DNA of 64,000 nt from Hippopus hippopus (taxonomy: Eukaryota; Mollusca; Bivalvia; Cardiida; Cardiidae). The position numbers were made by a program, and so were the translations under genes. Shown here piece after piece: positions 53,030 to 62,251 of this stretch; the stretch's first letter is position 1; each line of letters starts with the position of its first letter. The notes under the pieces were generated by a model. That model was not told where the DNA came from. It saw only the letters and a program-made list of their open reading frames with translations, and made no database searches. The stretch covers positions 18,235,352 through 18,299,351 of the forward strand of contig OX328104.1 in NCBI GenBank assembly GCA_946811185.2. Reading direction: 5' to 3'.

Positions 53030-54850
53030 ATTCTTATTATTAGATGACAAAATTTTCGACAGATTCATATAACAAGAGGACCATGATGGTCCTATATCGC
53101 TCACCTAAGTACTAAGCAGTAAAGGTCTGCAATGAAGATAAATACCAAATACTGAGGTTCAAGGCCAAATGATAATGAAACAAGAGCAGCAAAATGTTGC
53201 AAGATATGCCCATCCCACCGCCCGTTGTCGAGGAGGTATAATAATTGCAAAGGGCAGGTAATGCAACAAACATGTTTACCAAGTCTCACGTCAATTTGAC
53301 TTGAGAATTCAAAGTTCCATTCCGGACAAGCAAGAAATACTGTAAAAATGAAGATCAAAGTGGAATTACTCAAAATCCGCGCTAGGTAGAGTTATTGTTC
53401 TTGCACACAGTACTCGGTAATATTGCAACAAACATGCATACCAAGTTTGAAGTTGTTCTGACTTGAGATGATAAAGTTATATCCCAGACAAGCACTAAAT
53501 GCTGTAAAAACGACGATCGAAGGGAAATAACTCAAAGACAGCACAGGGTAGAGTTACAATTCTTGTGCACTGCACTTCCAAATATTGGAACAAATAAGCA
53601 TACCATATTTCAAGTCATTCCTACTTAAGATGACAAAGTTTTGCTCCGGACAAACAAGAAATGCTATAAAAATGAAGGTCAAAGGGGGAATAACTCAAAA
53701 TTCGTGCTAAGAAGAGTTATGGTTCTTGTGCACTGCACTCCGTAATTTTTCAACAATCATGCATACCAAATTTGAAGATGTTCAGGCTAGAGATGACAAA
53801 GTTATATTCCGGACAAGCAGAAAATGCAGTAAAAATGATGATCAAAGGGAAATAACTCATAGACAGTACGAGGTAGAGTTATGGTTCTTTCACACTGCAC
53901 TCCGTATTATTGCAACAAACACAAATGCCAAGTTTCAAGTCAATCGGACTGGAGATGACAAAGTTATGCTCCTGACAAAGAACTATTCTATAGAACTTTC
54001 TAATTCAAGGGCAAATAACTCCAGTTGTTCTGGTCCGATTAGACCCATAATCAAACTCATCTGAGATCTTATGGTCATAAGTATTTTGACCAAGTTTGAT
54101 GCTGATTGGTTAAAAATTGTAGATGCTAGAGTGTAAACAAAGTCAAATATAGCAATTTTTCTAATTCAAGGGCAAATAACTCCAGTTGTTCTGGTCCGAT
54201 TAGACCTATAATCGAACTCATCCGAGATCTTATGGTCACAGGGCTTTCAATAAGACTTAAAGTAGAAGGGTAATTTCCAAAAGTAGAAGGGGGGTCTGGG
54301 GGTCCTCCCCCAGCAGGGGCCAAGGGGGCAGCGCCCCCTATCTGAAAACGAAAATTAGGTGTTTGCAGACATGGAGGACCATATATCCGGGGGGGGGTAT
54401 TAGGTGTCATTTCTTGTCCATATCCCCGCTTTTTCTTTAGAAACATGGAGAAGAATATAATGAAGAGGATCAAATAAAACAGAACTTTTTGTCAACTAAG
54501 CTTAACTTTACTATTTCATCCCCAAATTTTGTTAATATAAAAATGAATGGTAATCAACAATGGCTCTTGGAGCTGAGTCTATAGTATTTTTTAAATTTGT
54601 TTTGTTGATTTATCTGTCAGTTTTGTGCATAAATCATGCATAAAATGAGAAAGCAGTACAAAATTCCAAAAAGCATTTTTGGGCATTTTCATCACACAAC
54701 TTGCAAAATGTAATGCTGATTACCAATCATTTTCACATTCACTCTCCGACCAGTTATCATAAGAGGGTGGTGGTGACTTGACAGAAAGTTGCACAGCTTT
54801 AGCATATAGACAAACTTCATCTCTGACAAGCTCTGCAAATTCCTTAAAAG

Positions 54851-55915
54851 TAGTGTTGGGCAATCGGTTTAAAATCTCAATCGATTATCACTTTTTAATC
54901 TACTAGCTATCGGTTGTACAATCAGTTTCTCCATTTAACTGAGAATGCCTTTTTGCTTTAAATACTGTGACAATATTGTCTACATGATATTAAGTTTATA
55001 AAGATGTTGTGTTTTGCACTTTAAAAATCAAAGGGAAATACATTAGCATTAAATTTTCTGCTTTATTCAATACCATTCATTTTGTTCCTTATATTTTAAT
55101 TTAAAAAGAATCAGACATATTTCAAGCATTTGCAGACGACACGCCCCCCCCCCCCCCCCCCGTCTGCTATAGATCTATATTTTCATTTCATACATTTTTT
55201 TTTTTTGAAGTCCCTCTGATCGGACGATGCCACGCTGCTCATTGTAGTGTCATGGGTTTTCACTTTTTTTTTGGCGATCTATTTTTTCGTGACAATTAAT
55301 TTTTGGAGAAGTATTACTACATGATTTGACATCAGTTAGTCAGTTTGAATAGCAGGTTACTTTAAAATCTGTCACTTTACACTAGATTAGAGGATTAACA
55401 CCTTTGTTACTTTGTCATAAATGACTCGCCCGCTTCATTATCATGCGCGTGTCCTTCGCGTTTTATACTAATCGTGTTTAGCCCATATTTCTGCCAGATG
55501 TGCGCAAGCTAGGTTATATGAAGCTCTAGACGATAATTTCATGCGTCAGATTGACATTTAGGCAGATATTTTTCAGTGTCAAAGACAGGTCATTTCAAAT
55601 TTCCAAGTGTCGAAATCTGGGCTCAGGGATCAAATGAGAAGCTTGCCGAGTTGTCAAGTTTTGTCAAGGCATCTATGGACAAAAATTTCTTTCTCATTTT
55701 TCCGGCCAATTTTCGTGTTTGTTATCCACTATGTTGAATCCAAGTGTGATTAATATAAGTCACAAAACCAAGCGCTAAACACCAGAATTCAAGTTTTGGG
55801 ACCGAGCGAGTTCAGGAATCGACTACAATCGATTCCGGGATTTTCAATCGATTATCGGAATCGGAAGCCAAAACCAACTGACTTTCGACTATAGTCGATC
55901 ATCAACCCACCACTA
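54851..55915. mobile_element. Nested element with TAGTGTTGGGCAATCG-like ends
   Basis: The left TAGTGTTGGGCAATCGGTT and the inverted right TAGTGGTGGGTTGATGATCG are similar. AATCGATTATC motifs lie close to both ends. TAAAAG occurs on both flanks. TAGTGTTGGG-type ends are common in animal hAT elements. No transposase frame was found. C-run at 55144-55160. Confidence 0.65.
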
Positions 55916-55948
55916 TAAAAGACATGTCTTTTCGGCTCAATCTAACTC

Positions 55949-56158
55949 TTGCGAATCTTCTGTGCATTTGTGTATAGAAGATTCGTAGACATGCCGGTTT
56001 GTTTACATCGCCCATTTCCGATTGTCGTAAACAACGAAGCACGATTCCGAGACACTTTGAGCCAAAACCATACCGATCCAATTCACATCGACCCGAATGA
56101 TTCGGACTTTATTACCTGGAACACCTCTGTCAGGTTTTCGGACCCCTCAAGTAAATAG
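55949..56158 (+). CDS. Possible captured exon inside a TIR element
   Basis: An open frame with MPVCLHRPFPIVVNNEARF then DTLSQNHTDPIHIDPNDSDF and TWNTSVRFSDPSS. It is less AT-rich than its surroundings and lies between the nested element and the right end of the 54239-56530 element. A potential donor (GTAAAT) lies at its end, one codon before the stop. I do not recognise the protein. Alternatives are a transposon gene remnant or chance. Confidence 0.3.
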   Translation: MRIFCAFVYRRFVDMPVCLHRPFPIVVNNEARFRDTLSQNHTDPIHIDPNDSDFITWNTSVRFSDPSSK

Positions 56159-57160
56159 AGATCCAAACATTACCCTGACGACGTTGACCCTCCCCAAAAA
56201 TTGACTAAAGGCCGAAACTACGTAGACCCGAAACGACCAGGCCGAAACGAGCGATAAAAAAGACCGATTTCCGGCATTATTTTGTAAACAAACTATTCGC
56301 GAGACGCATTGGAAGGTGCAGTTAATTTTATTACGTTTTTAGTGACAGGGCAATGTTTTATAAGCAAAATAATCAGTAAAAACATTCAGATAACGCCGTT
56401 CTATTCCGAGTTTTATATTCTGGATTAAAAAAACACCATTGGCCATTTTTTGTAGGACAAAAGTAGCCGGGGGGTTCGGTCAAAATAGACGGGTGAAATC
56501 CCCGGCTCCCGGCTCTTAATGAAAGCCCTGTGGTCATATATATTTTGACCAAGTTGGGTGCTGATTGGTTAATAATTGTAGATGCTAGAGCGTAAACAAG
56601 TCAAATATAGCAATTTTTCTAATTCAAGGGCAAATAATTCCAGTCAATCTGGTCCGATTAGACCCATAATCGAACTCATCCGAGATCTTATGGTCATATA
56701 TATTTTGACCAAGTTTGGTGCTGATTGGTTGATATCTGTAGATGCTAGAGTGTAAACAAAGTCAAATATAGCAATTTTTCTAATTCAAGGGCAAATAACT
56801 CCAGTTGTTCTCGTCCGATTAGACCCATGATCGAACTCATCCGAGATCTTACGGTCATATATATTTTGACCAAGTTTGGTGCTGATTGGTTAATATTTGT
56901 AGATGCTAGAGTGTAAACAAAAAAATGTGAACGGACGGACAGACGATGGACGGACGGACGCACGCCGACGGACGGCGAGTGATCACAATAGCTCATCCTG
57001 AGCACTTTGTGCTCAGGTGAGCTAAAAAGCATCTGAAGAAGACAAATTGACCCTAAAGGTGCCATATAAATCCAACATACATTTTTAGTCTTAAATAAAA
57101 ACCATAATACATGAAATATCAAGATTTCTTATGTCCAGAATGTTTTGCCAAAGCGGATAG

Positions 57161-57228
57161 TGTAGATCAAACTCCACATTTTTTTGCAGTCTGATCTTTG
57201 ATCTAGACGAGCTGCAAAGGGAACTTAA
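57161..57228. repeat. Palindrome of the AGATCAGACTGCAC family
   Basis: AGTGTAGATCAAACTCCACA faces GCAGTCTGATCTTTGATCTA. Confidence 0.65.
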
Positions 57229-57239
57229 GTAGTGAAATG

Positions 57240-57365
57240 GTTAAACATGTTTCCCATGATAAGATTCACTTTCAAAAGGGCATAGAAAGTTGAGGCAAAA
57301 GAAGGAAAAGCTTGTTTTCAAACTTTTCTCATGTCCAACAATGTTTTTAAATGCATTCTTCAGCA
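57240..57365 (+). repeat. TTAA-hairpin MITE relic adjoining a TARS1 exon
   Basis: CACTTTCAAAAGGGCATAGA, AAGAAGGAAAAGCTTG and CCAACAATGTTTTTAAATGC. It ends ~30 bases from the exon 57395-57532, just inside the intron. Confidence 0.5.
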
Positions 57366-57394
57366 CAGCGGTGATCATGCACCCTAAAACTTAC

Positions 57395-57532
57395 TTTTTC
57401 TGCATTGTCCCATACAGCCACATCACCAAGAAAACCTTCAGGTCTGGTGGATAGCTTCAGTTGAAAAGTAAATCCAAAGACACCATAAACATACTTCAGA
57501 AAGTCAAGACAACCTAGTACTTCCTCCTCAAT
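57395..57532 (-). CDS. TARS1: TARS1 exon: catalytic domain, [10 protein letters not shown]
   Basis: 46 codons, phase 0, acceptor TATTTCAG and donor GTAAGTT. Encodes [18 protein letters not shown], then [16 protein letters not shown] and NAEK. It matches animal TARS1 (IEDEIKGCLDFL...LSTRPEKFLGD). Confidence 0.96.
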
Positions 57533-57639
57533 CTGAAATATAACATTGTAGAAAACATGATTACATATCACAAGCACATGTTTTTCTGTAACAAGAAGCG
57601 CACTGTTACTTATTTTTCAGACCTAACAATGCAGCTGTT

Positions 57640-57832
57640 AACATATATTTTAGACTTGATCAACTTAGAGTCATTTGTGGACGGGTAATTCAACTTAGCA
57701 TGAAAGTTGAAGTCTGTCTTTGAAAAGGAAGAAAACATTGTGGGAAAAAGAAGGAAATGCTGGTCACCAACACGTTTTCAGAAGCTTTCTTCATCAGGGC
57801 TACTGAAGTCAGGATTGTCTGGTGAAGGTTTA
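57640..57832 (+). repeat. TTAA-hairpin MITE, degenerate
   Basis: TTTTAGACTTGATCAACTTA, GAAAACATTGTGGGAAAAAG, GCTGGTCACCAAC and GATTGTCTGGTGAAGGTTTAA. Confidence 0.75.
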
Positions 57833-58160
57833 AATACAGCCTGTAATGTCTGACACATACTGCACTGGATGATTCGCAAAACACACTTCTTAAAATGTGA
57901 TTCATAAAGTTAAAAGTTTTTTATGGCTTTATAGTTACAGGTTTTACTCATAAAGAACAAAGCAAGAAATTAAGTTGCCTTTGAAGATAGGTAAGATCAA
58001 GCCAGAATTGCAAAGAACAGACTGTCTTATCTCAAGTCTATGCTGTACATTATTTAAGCCAAAATAGCCTTAACACTGCAATATTTAAGTTTTTCTTCCT
58101 TGACTGAAAACAACCTTCTTACTTTTTTTCTCACATGAAGAGTTGAACTTATTATTTACA

Positions 58161-58287
58161 GAGTTAACTATTTAACAGATGGTAAAACTTCAGAATCTTC
58201 CAAATTGAAAGCATTTACAGACAACAAATGAGCATTTTCTCCTTTTCCCACATTGTTTTCAATGTTCTTTTCCTGACAGTCATTTAA
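58161..58287 (+). repeat. TTAA-hairpin MITE, left hairpin arm deleted
   Basis: TTAACTATTTAACAGATGGT, AAAGCATTTACAGACAACA then directly GCATTTTCTCCTTTTCCCAC. It ends at CATTTAACTC, sharing its TTAA with the next copy. Confidence 0.8.
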
Positions 58288-58510
58288 CTCATTTTCCAAA
58301 TGACAAAATTTTAGACTTGTTGGAACTATAAGCATTTGCAGCAGACAAAATAAATGTGACTAGAAATTCAAATTACTTCCTGAAAATGTAAAAAAAAAAG
58401 TGTGAGAAAAGGAGGAAATGCTGGTTACCAGCATTTTCTCCTTTTCCCACAATGTTTTCAAAAGTCTTCTTCTTTCGGGCCCTTTAAACTCTCCATTGTG
58501 TGTTTAAACA
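58284..58510 (+). repeat. TTAA-hairpin MITE, near full length
   Basis: TTAACTCATTTTCCAAATGA, centre GCTGGTTACCAGC, then CTCCATTGTGTGTTTAAAC. It ends ~30 bases from TARS1 exon 58542-58704. Confidence 0.88.
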
Positions 58511-58541
58511 CGGGGTAAAACTTGCAAACGGTAATACGTAC

Positions 58542-58704
58542 CTGATCTTGTTTACAAAATATGTGAGCATCATCTTGTTGAAATCTTCTAACTCTGGTCA
58601 GACCACTCAATGCACCTGATAACTCATTTCTATGAAGTACGCCAAAATCTGCCATTCTGATGGGGAGTTCTTTGTGTGAGCGAGGCTGATGATCAAACAT
58701 CAAA
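58542..58704 (-). CDS. TARS1: TARS1 exon: motif 2
   Basis: 163 nt, starting with the third base of the split Cys codon and ending in phase 0. Encodes [20 protein letters not shown], then [20 protein letters not shown] and [14 protein letters not shown]. It includes class II motif 2 and the DDAH histidine expected to ligate zinc. Acceptor TTTCCAG, donor GTACGTA. Confidence 0.96.
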
Positions 58705-58934
58705 CTGGAAACAGTAAATTATTTTTGTTATTATTATAAATTTTGTTGAAATCAATCAACTATGGTTTATTTGATCGCTGTATCAGCTGTTTATCCATAG
58801 TTTTCCTGAAAATGTATCTTAAGATCAAACAGCACACTGCAAAGAAGCAGTCTGATTGCTGACCTTCACTGCCACCTATTTTGAGATACATTCAGGTCAA
58901 AAACAGCCCTGATACTGCTTTAAGGGGTTTTTGT

Positions 58935-59133
58935 CTGAACTGAAGATACAAGCATTTGCAAATGACATATGTAACTAAATTAGTGAAAAAATGTTTTTGA
59001 AAGCACTGAAAACATTGTGAGAAAAGGAGAAAATGCTGGTTACCAGCATTTTCTCCTCTTCACACTATGTTTTCAAAAGCTGTCTTCCTCATGGCTGTTA
59101 ATAATACTCAGAATAATTTCTTAAAAGTTTAAC
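58935..59133 (+). repeat. TTAA-hairpin MITE, left end eroded
   Basis: GATACAAGCATTTGCAAATG, GAAAACATTGTGAGAAAAGG, GCTGGTTACCAGC and CTTAAAAGTTTAA. Confidence 0.82.
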
Positions 59134-59221
59134 AGGAGCTGTCAGAAAAGCACCTTGGCCAAGTAGTTTGATAGTGAAGACAGATGCTTCCCCAAAAAGC
59201 ATTATATACACCACACAATGG

Positions 59222-59445
59222 TGTCAGTGGTCATATGGTAGAGTGTTTGCCTTGCAACCATTAAGGTCCCGAGTCTGATTCCCTTTAGCGGGTGTCAACT
59301 CTGAGACTGTTTGTTGGCCACACAATCAGCGCGAGTACTGGTGTGGTTTCCAGGATTCAGAATCAAGAAAAATTAGTATAAGTTGCAAGAACTAGTTTCT
59401 CAATTCATGAAAAATAAACATGTTTATATTTAATTAAGGATTACG
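59222..59445 (+). mobile_element. tRNA-headed SINE, family S2
   Basis: GTGGTCATATGGTAGAGTGT (A-box region), GGTCCCGAGTCTGATTCCC (B-box region), GCGCGAGTACTGGTGTGG and ATAAGTTGCAAGAACTAGTT. Confidence 0.78.
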
Positions 59446-59678
59446 CAGAAATGTATCTTTGTTCACAGGAAAAATTTTTTTTTTCAAGCATAAAGGCAAA
59501 TGACCAAAATTTGTATTCTGTACTCCTTCATTTACTGATAAATAGTTGTGAGAACTGTGAGAGGAGTTCACTGCACAAATATACCTGGGTGTGATGTACA
59601 GAGCTGAGCCGCCTGCTTTTGGTATAACTCTAATAAATAATTTTACAGGAGTATGACTATAGATATCATATTACTTAC

Positions 59679-59749
59679 CAGTGTCCAGGACAGTTCATTG
59701 GTTTTAAACCATATTTTTCTTTTTCAATTTCAAACTGGAACATGTTGTC
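59679..59749 (-). CDS. TARS1: TARS1 exon with NCPGH zinc cysteine
   Basis: 71 nt, entering in phase 0 and leaving after two bases of the Cys codon (TG|T). It encodes [17 protein letters not shown] then MNCPGHC. By homology to bacterial ThrRS, the Cys of NCPGH is one of the active-site zinc ligands that recognise threonine. Donor GTAAGTA. Confidence 0.96.
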
Positions 59750-59787
59750 CTGCAATGAGACATAGAGATCTTCATCCTGTGTGTTGA

Positions 59788-59981
59788 TGACCCTGGGAAA
59801 GACAGCTTTAGAACACATTGTAGGAAAGGGGAAAATGCTGGCTACCTGCATATTCTCCTTTTCCTTTAATGTTTGCTATCCTTATGTACCAAACTCATAA
59901 TTTGAATCAAACTTAATTTTTTGTCTGCAACTGGTTTAAAATTGCACAAGTCTAAACTTGCTTTGTCTGGCAAACAGTTAA
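59788..59981 (-). repeat. TTAA-hairpin MITE, left end lost
   Basis: GATGACCCTGGGAAAGACAG, GCTGGCTACCTGC and TTTGTCTGGCAAACAGTTAA. Its left edge lies ~40 bases from TARS1 exon 59679-59749. Confidence 0.8.
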
Positions 59982-59999
59982 CCATGTAAAAAATCTACT

Positions 60000-60228
60000 T
60001 TAACTCTTTACCACACAATCCTGACTTTTAACGACCCTGAGGAAGAACTCTTTTGAAAACATGGTGGGAAAAGGAGAAAATGCTGGTTACCAGCATTTTC
60101 TTCTTTTCCCACAATGTTTTCTATCCTGTCATTGACAAATTCCATCATTTGAGCCACATTGAAATTGTCGTCTGCAAATGCTTTCAATTTGGACACATCT
60201 AAAATTTTGTCGTTTGGTAAAGAGTTAA
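60000..60228 (-). repeat. TTAA-hairpin MITE, full length (229 bp)
   Basis: TTAACTCTTTACCACACAAT to TCGTTTGGTAAAGAGTTAA. Centre GCTGGTTACCAGC with nearly perfect arms. Confidence 0.95.
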
Positions 60229-60292
60229 AGAAAAAAAGACCCAAGTAAATGCAATTTCAAGGTTGCCCAGAATTCTTAGCAAAGTGGACAGT

Positions 60293-60356
60293 GCAGTCTA
60301 AAGATCAGACGGCACATTTTGTGCAGTTTTACTGTGATCTACATTGTCTGCAAAGG
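60293..60356. repeat. Palindrome of the AGATCAGACTGCAC family
   Basis: GTGCAGTCTAAAGATCAGAC and GCACATTTTGTGCAGTTTTA; imperfect. Confidence 0.5.
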
Positions 60357-60454
60357 CAATTTATGTTAACTCCTGTATGAAAAGGAGTTTGCATTATCAT
60401 TGAGTACAAATCAATATGCATAATTCCTTCACACATTATTATCAATATGCATTC

Positions 60455-60642
60455 ACTTTTTACCAAAAAATAAATAGACTCTACCATAAAGGAAGTATTT
60501 GCAGACAACAAATTCAAGTAATTGGATTTGTATGTGAAAGGGTAAAAAAAAGAGGGAAATCGAGAGAATGCTGGTTACTAGAATTTTGTTCTTTTCAAGT
60601 ATGTTTTCCAAAGCTTTCTTCCCAAAGATTGTAAATTCACTG
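60455..60642 (+). repeat. TTAA-hairpin MITE, degenerate
   Basis: TTTTTACCAAAAAATAAATA, GTATTTGCAGACAACAAATT, GAGAATGCTGGTTACTAGAA and AAAGCTTTCTTCCCAAAG. Confidence 0.7.
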
Positions 60643-60732
60643 AACGGTCTAAAAAATGAAGGCACCCCTCACCTCTTCCCTGCATTTCAATTGTTATAGT
60701 TCTGCAAATGCTTTATCAATATTTGTTTGTTT

Positions 60733-60955
60733 GTATTAGACACCCTTTTTATAGATTAGGTCACTTTATGGCGGCCAGTGCCCCTACACACATGTTTCCT
60801 ATCTTCCTAACACTAGCACTGACAATACTTTTTTTCCAAGCTGCTGACTGCTCTTCTCACATACATCAGAGGTGAGAGAGAAGAAAAATCTAGATTTTGA
60901 ATCCAAAACCTTACTGAACCATGCAACCCACATGCTATCTCACATTAGACCTACA
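60733..60955 (-). repeat. SINE fragment, family S3
   Basis: GCGGCCAGTGCCCCTACACA, CATGTTTCCTATCTTCC, CTCACATACATCAGAGGTGA; the tRNA head is degraded. Confidence 0.6.
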
Positions 60956-61082
60956 CTGTCTAATGTTTTTAATGTATTCTTACAAAATCTGCCTTGGTTT
61001 TGCTTGACCAGTCTTTTCAAATGTAAAATGTCCATTTCAATTATTTTGCATTCTTGGGGATAAAAACAAAAATGTAACTTAC

Positions 61083-61178
61083 AGAATAATGTTGCCAATG
61101 ACCAGAAATTTCCCACAATCTATAATTGTAAATGTTTGGAGACACTACTTCCTTGAACCCTCTTTTTCTGTACTCTTT
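61083..61178 (-). CDS. TARS1: TARS1 exon: motif 1 region
   Basis: 32 codons, phase 0, acceptor TTTTTAG and donor GTAAGTT. It encodes [18 protein letters not shown] and [13 protein letters not shown]. The invariant proline of class II motif 1 sits in VVSPNIYN. It lies next to a run of repeats but is itself clean. Confidence 0.96.
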
Positions 61179-61295
61179 CTAAAAATAAAAACAAAACCTT
61201 GTCTTTTTTGTATGAACTGAAAAATTTACAGTAGTTAACATTATTTTATAATAATTAAACCTTTGCAAAATGATCCTGCATTTTAGCAACCTTCA

Positions 61296-61572
61296 TAAAC
61301 ATTTGTTTGTATTGAAGTTTACTGCCATTTTATCAAAATTTAACAGCTTAGGTCATATCACAGCTGTCGGTGCACTTACGCATGTGTTTCCTAGCTTTCC
61401 AGCATCAGTACACAACTTTCTTTCCAAGCCACTGACCTGCTTTTCTCACATGCATCAGAGGTAAGAGGCAAAACATGGCCAGAGACAAAAGTTGCATCAA
61501 ACAGGTAGCAAATCCACAACCACCAGGTCACAAATCAGATACGATAACAACTGAGCTACCCAGCCTGGCTTG
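61296..61572 (-). mobile_element. tRNA-headed SINE, family S3, minus orientation
   Basis: On the minus strand GGGTAGCTCAGTTGTTATCG (A box TAGCTCAGTTG) then CTGGTGGTTGTGGATTTGCT (weak B box). The body has CTCTTACCTCTGATGCATGT and GGAAAGCTAGGAAACACATG. Confidence 0.75.
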
Positions 61573-61623
61573 CAACCTTAACCCTTTCGGCCCCATAAGT
61601 GAAAACAGTGACTTTTGTGGATG

Positions 61624-61686
61624 GCATAGATCAAGATTAGACTGCACAGAACATGCAGTCTGATCCTTGATCTATACCGTCCGCTT
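61624..61686. repeat. Palindrome of the AGATCAGACTGCAC family, extended
   Basis: GGCATAGATCAAGATTAGAC pairs with GTCTGATCCTTGATCTATAC. Arms are ~25 nt with the inner AGACTGCA/TGCAGTCT perfect. Confidence 0.75.
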
Positions 61687-61987
61687 ATTTAGTCAAGCCT
61701 ATACAATCAAAATATTTGTAACTTTCAACAGATTGTATTTATAGCCGTCAAAAGAGGTCCAGTTTATTTATATGGCGCTGAAAGAGTTAAGGAAGAGGAT
61801 TTTTGAGCACATGTAAATGAGTCTGTTACATCACAATGAAAAAGTAGACATCTCTGCAGTCTGAACCTTGAAAATGCCCTAAGCAAACAAAGCCACAGCA
61901 TTCACCTATCTCCTAAATACAAGAATCTTCCTCACTATGCTAAATATTGAATTTAAAAAGTTAACCTCTTTGTTTGATTAACAAATA

Positions 61988-62196
61988 ACACTTCACCACA
62001 CACCTAAATTTTAGATTTTGCAGACAACGAATTACATGCAACTAAAATAATGAAATTCGTATTCTGAAAGGGTAGAAATCATTTTGGGAAAAGGAGAAAA
62101 TGCTGGTAAACAGCATTTTCTTCTTTTTTCATAATGTTTTCAAAAGACATTTTCCCCATAGTTGTTAAAACTAAGGATTATATGGTAATGGGTAAA
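61988..62196 (+). repeat. TTAA-hairpin MITE
   Basis: AACACTTCACCACACACCTA, GCTGGTAAACAGC and GGATTATATGGTAATGGGTAA. It lies ~55 bases from TARS1 exon 62252-62350. Confidence 0.8.
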
Positions 62197-62251
62197 CTAG
62201 GTTTAAAACAATTGGGCATATCTATAAAACTAAGGTACTATTTTCACAAAC

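Larger units (their letters stand above)
54239..56530. mobile_element. TIR element with CAGGGCTTTCAATAAGA ends (2,292 bp)
   Basis: The left CAGGGCTTTCAATAAGA and the inverted right CAGGGCTTTCATTAAGA differ at one base. TGGTCA (54233-54238 and 56531-56536) is duplicated. Next to each end lies a GC-rich run (GGGGGTCTGGGGGTCCTCCC; CCGGGGGGTTCGG). It interrupts the tandem-unit element exactly. A second element is nested at 54851-55915. Superfamily uncertain: CAGGG ends suit hAT, but the duplication seen is only 6 bp. Confidence 0.85.
53071..57026 (-). repeat. Large tandem-unit element, two unit types, split by a 2.3-kb insertion
   Basis: The left end is CAAGAGGACCATGATGGTCC then TATATCGCTCACCTAAG. 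From 53180 to 53990 there are about five units of ~162 bp with AAAGGGAAATAACTCAAA and GAGTTATGGTTCTTGTGC. From ~53995 to 54238 and 56531 to 56925 there are units of ~145 bp with AACTCCAGTTGTTCTGGTCC and GATGCTAGAGTGTAAACAAA. The right end is a GACGGACG run then GTGATCACAATAGCTCATCC and GTGCTCAGGTGAGCTAAAA. TARS1 intron. Confidence 0.8.

Noticed and set aside
53726..54064. Coding frame with NDQREIT repeats, also seen at 63027-63988
   Set aside because: The apparent peptide repeat comes from the ~162-bp tandem unit. Unit length varies between 160 and 163, so the frame is not kept.
54126..54473. Proline-rich minus-strand frame
   Set aside because: It crosses the boundary of the 54239-56530 element into a tandem unit, and its proline-rich part is the GC-rich run near the element end.
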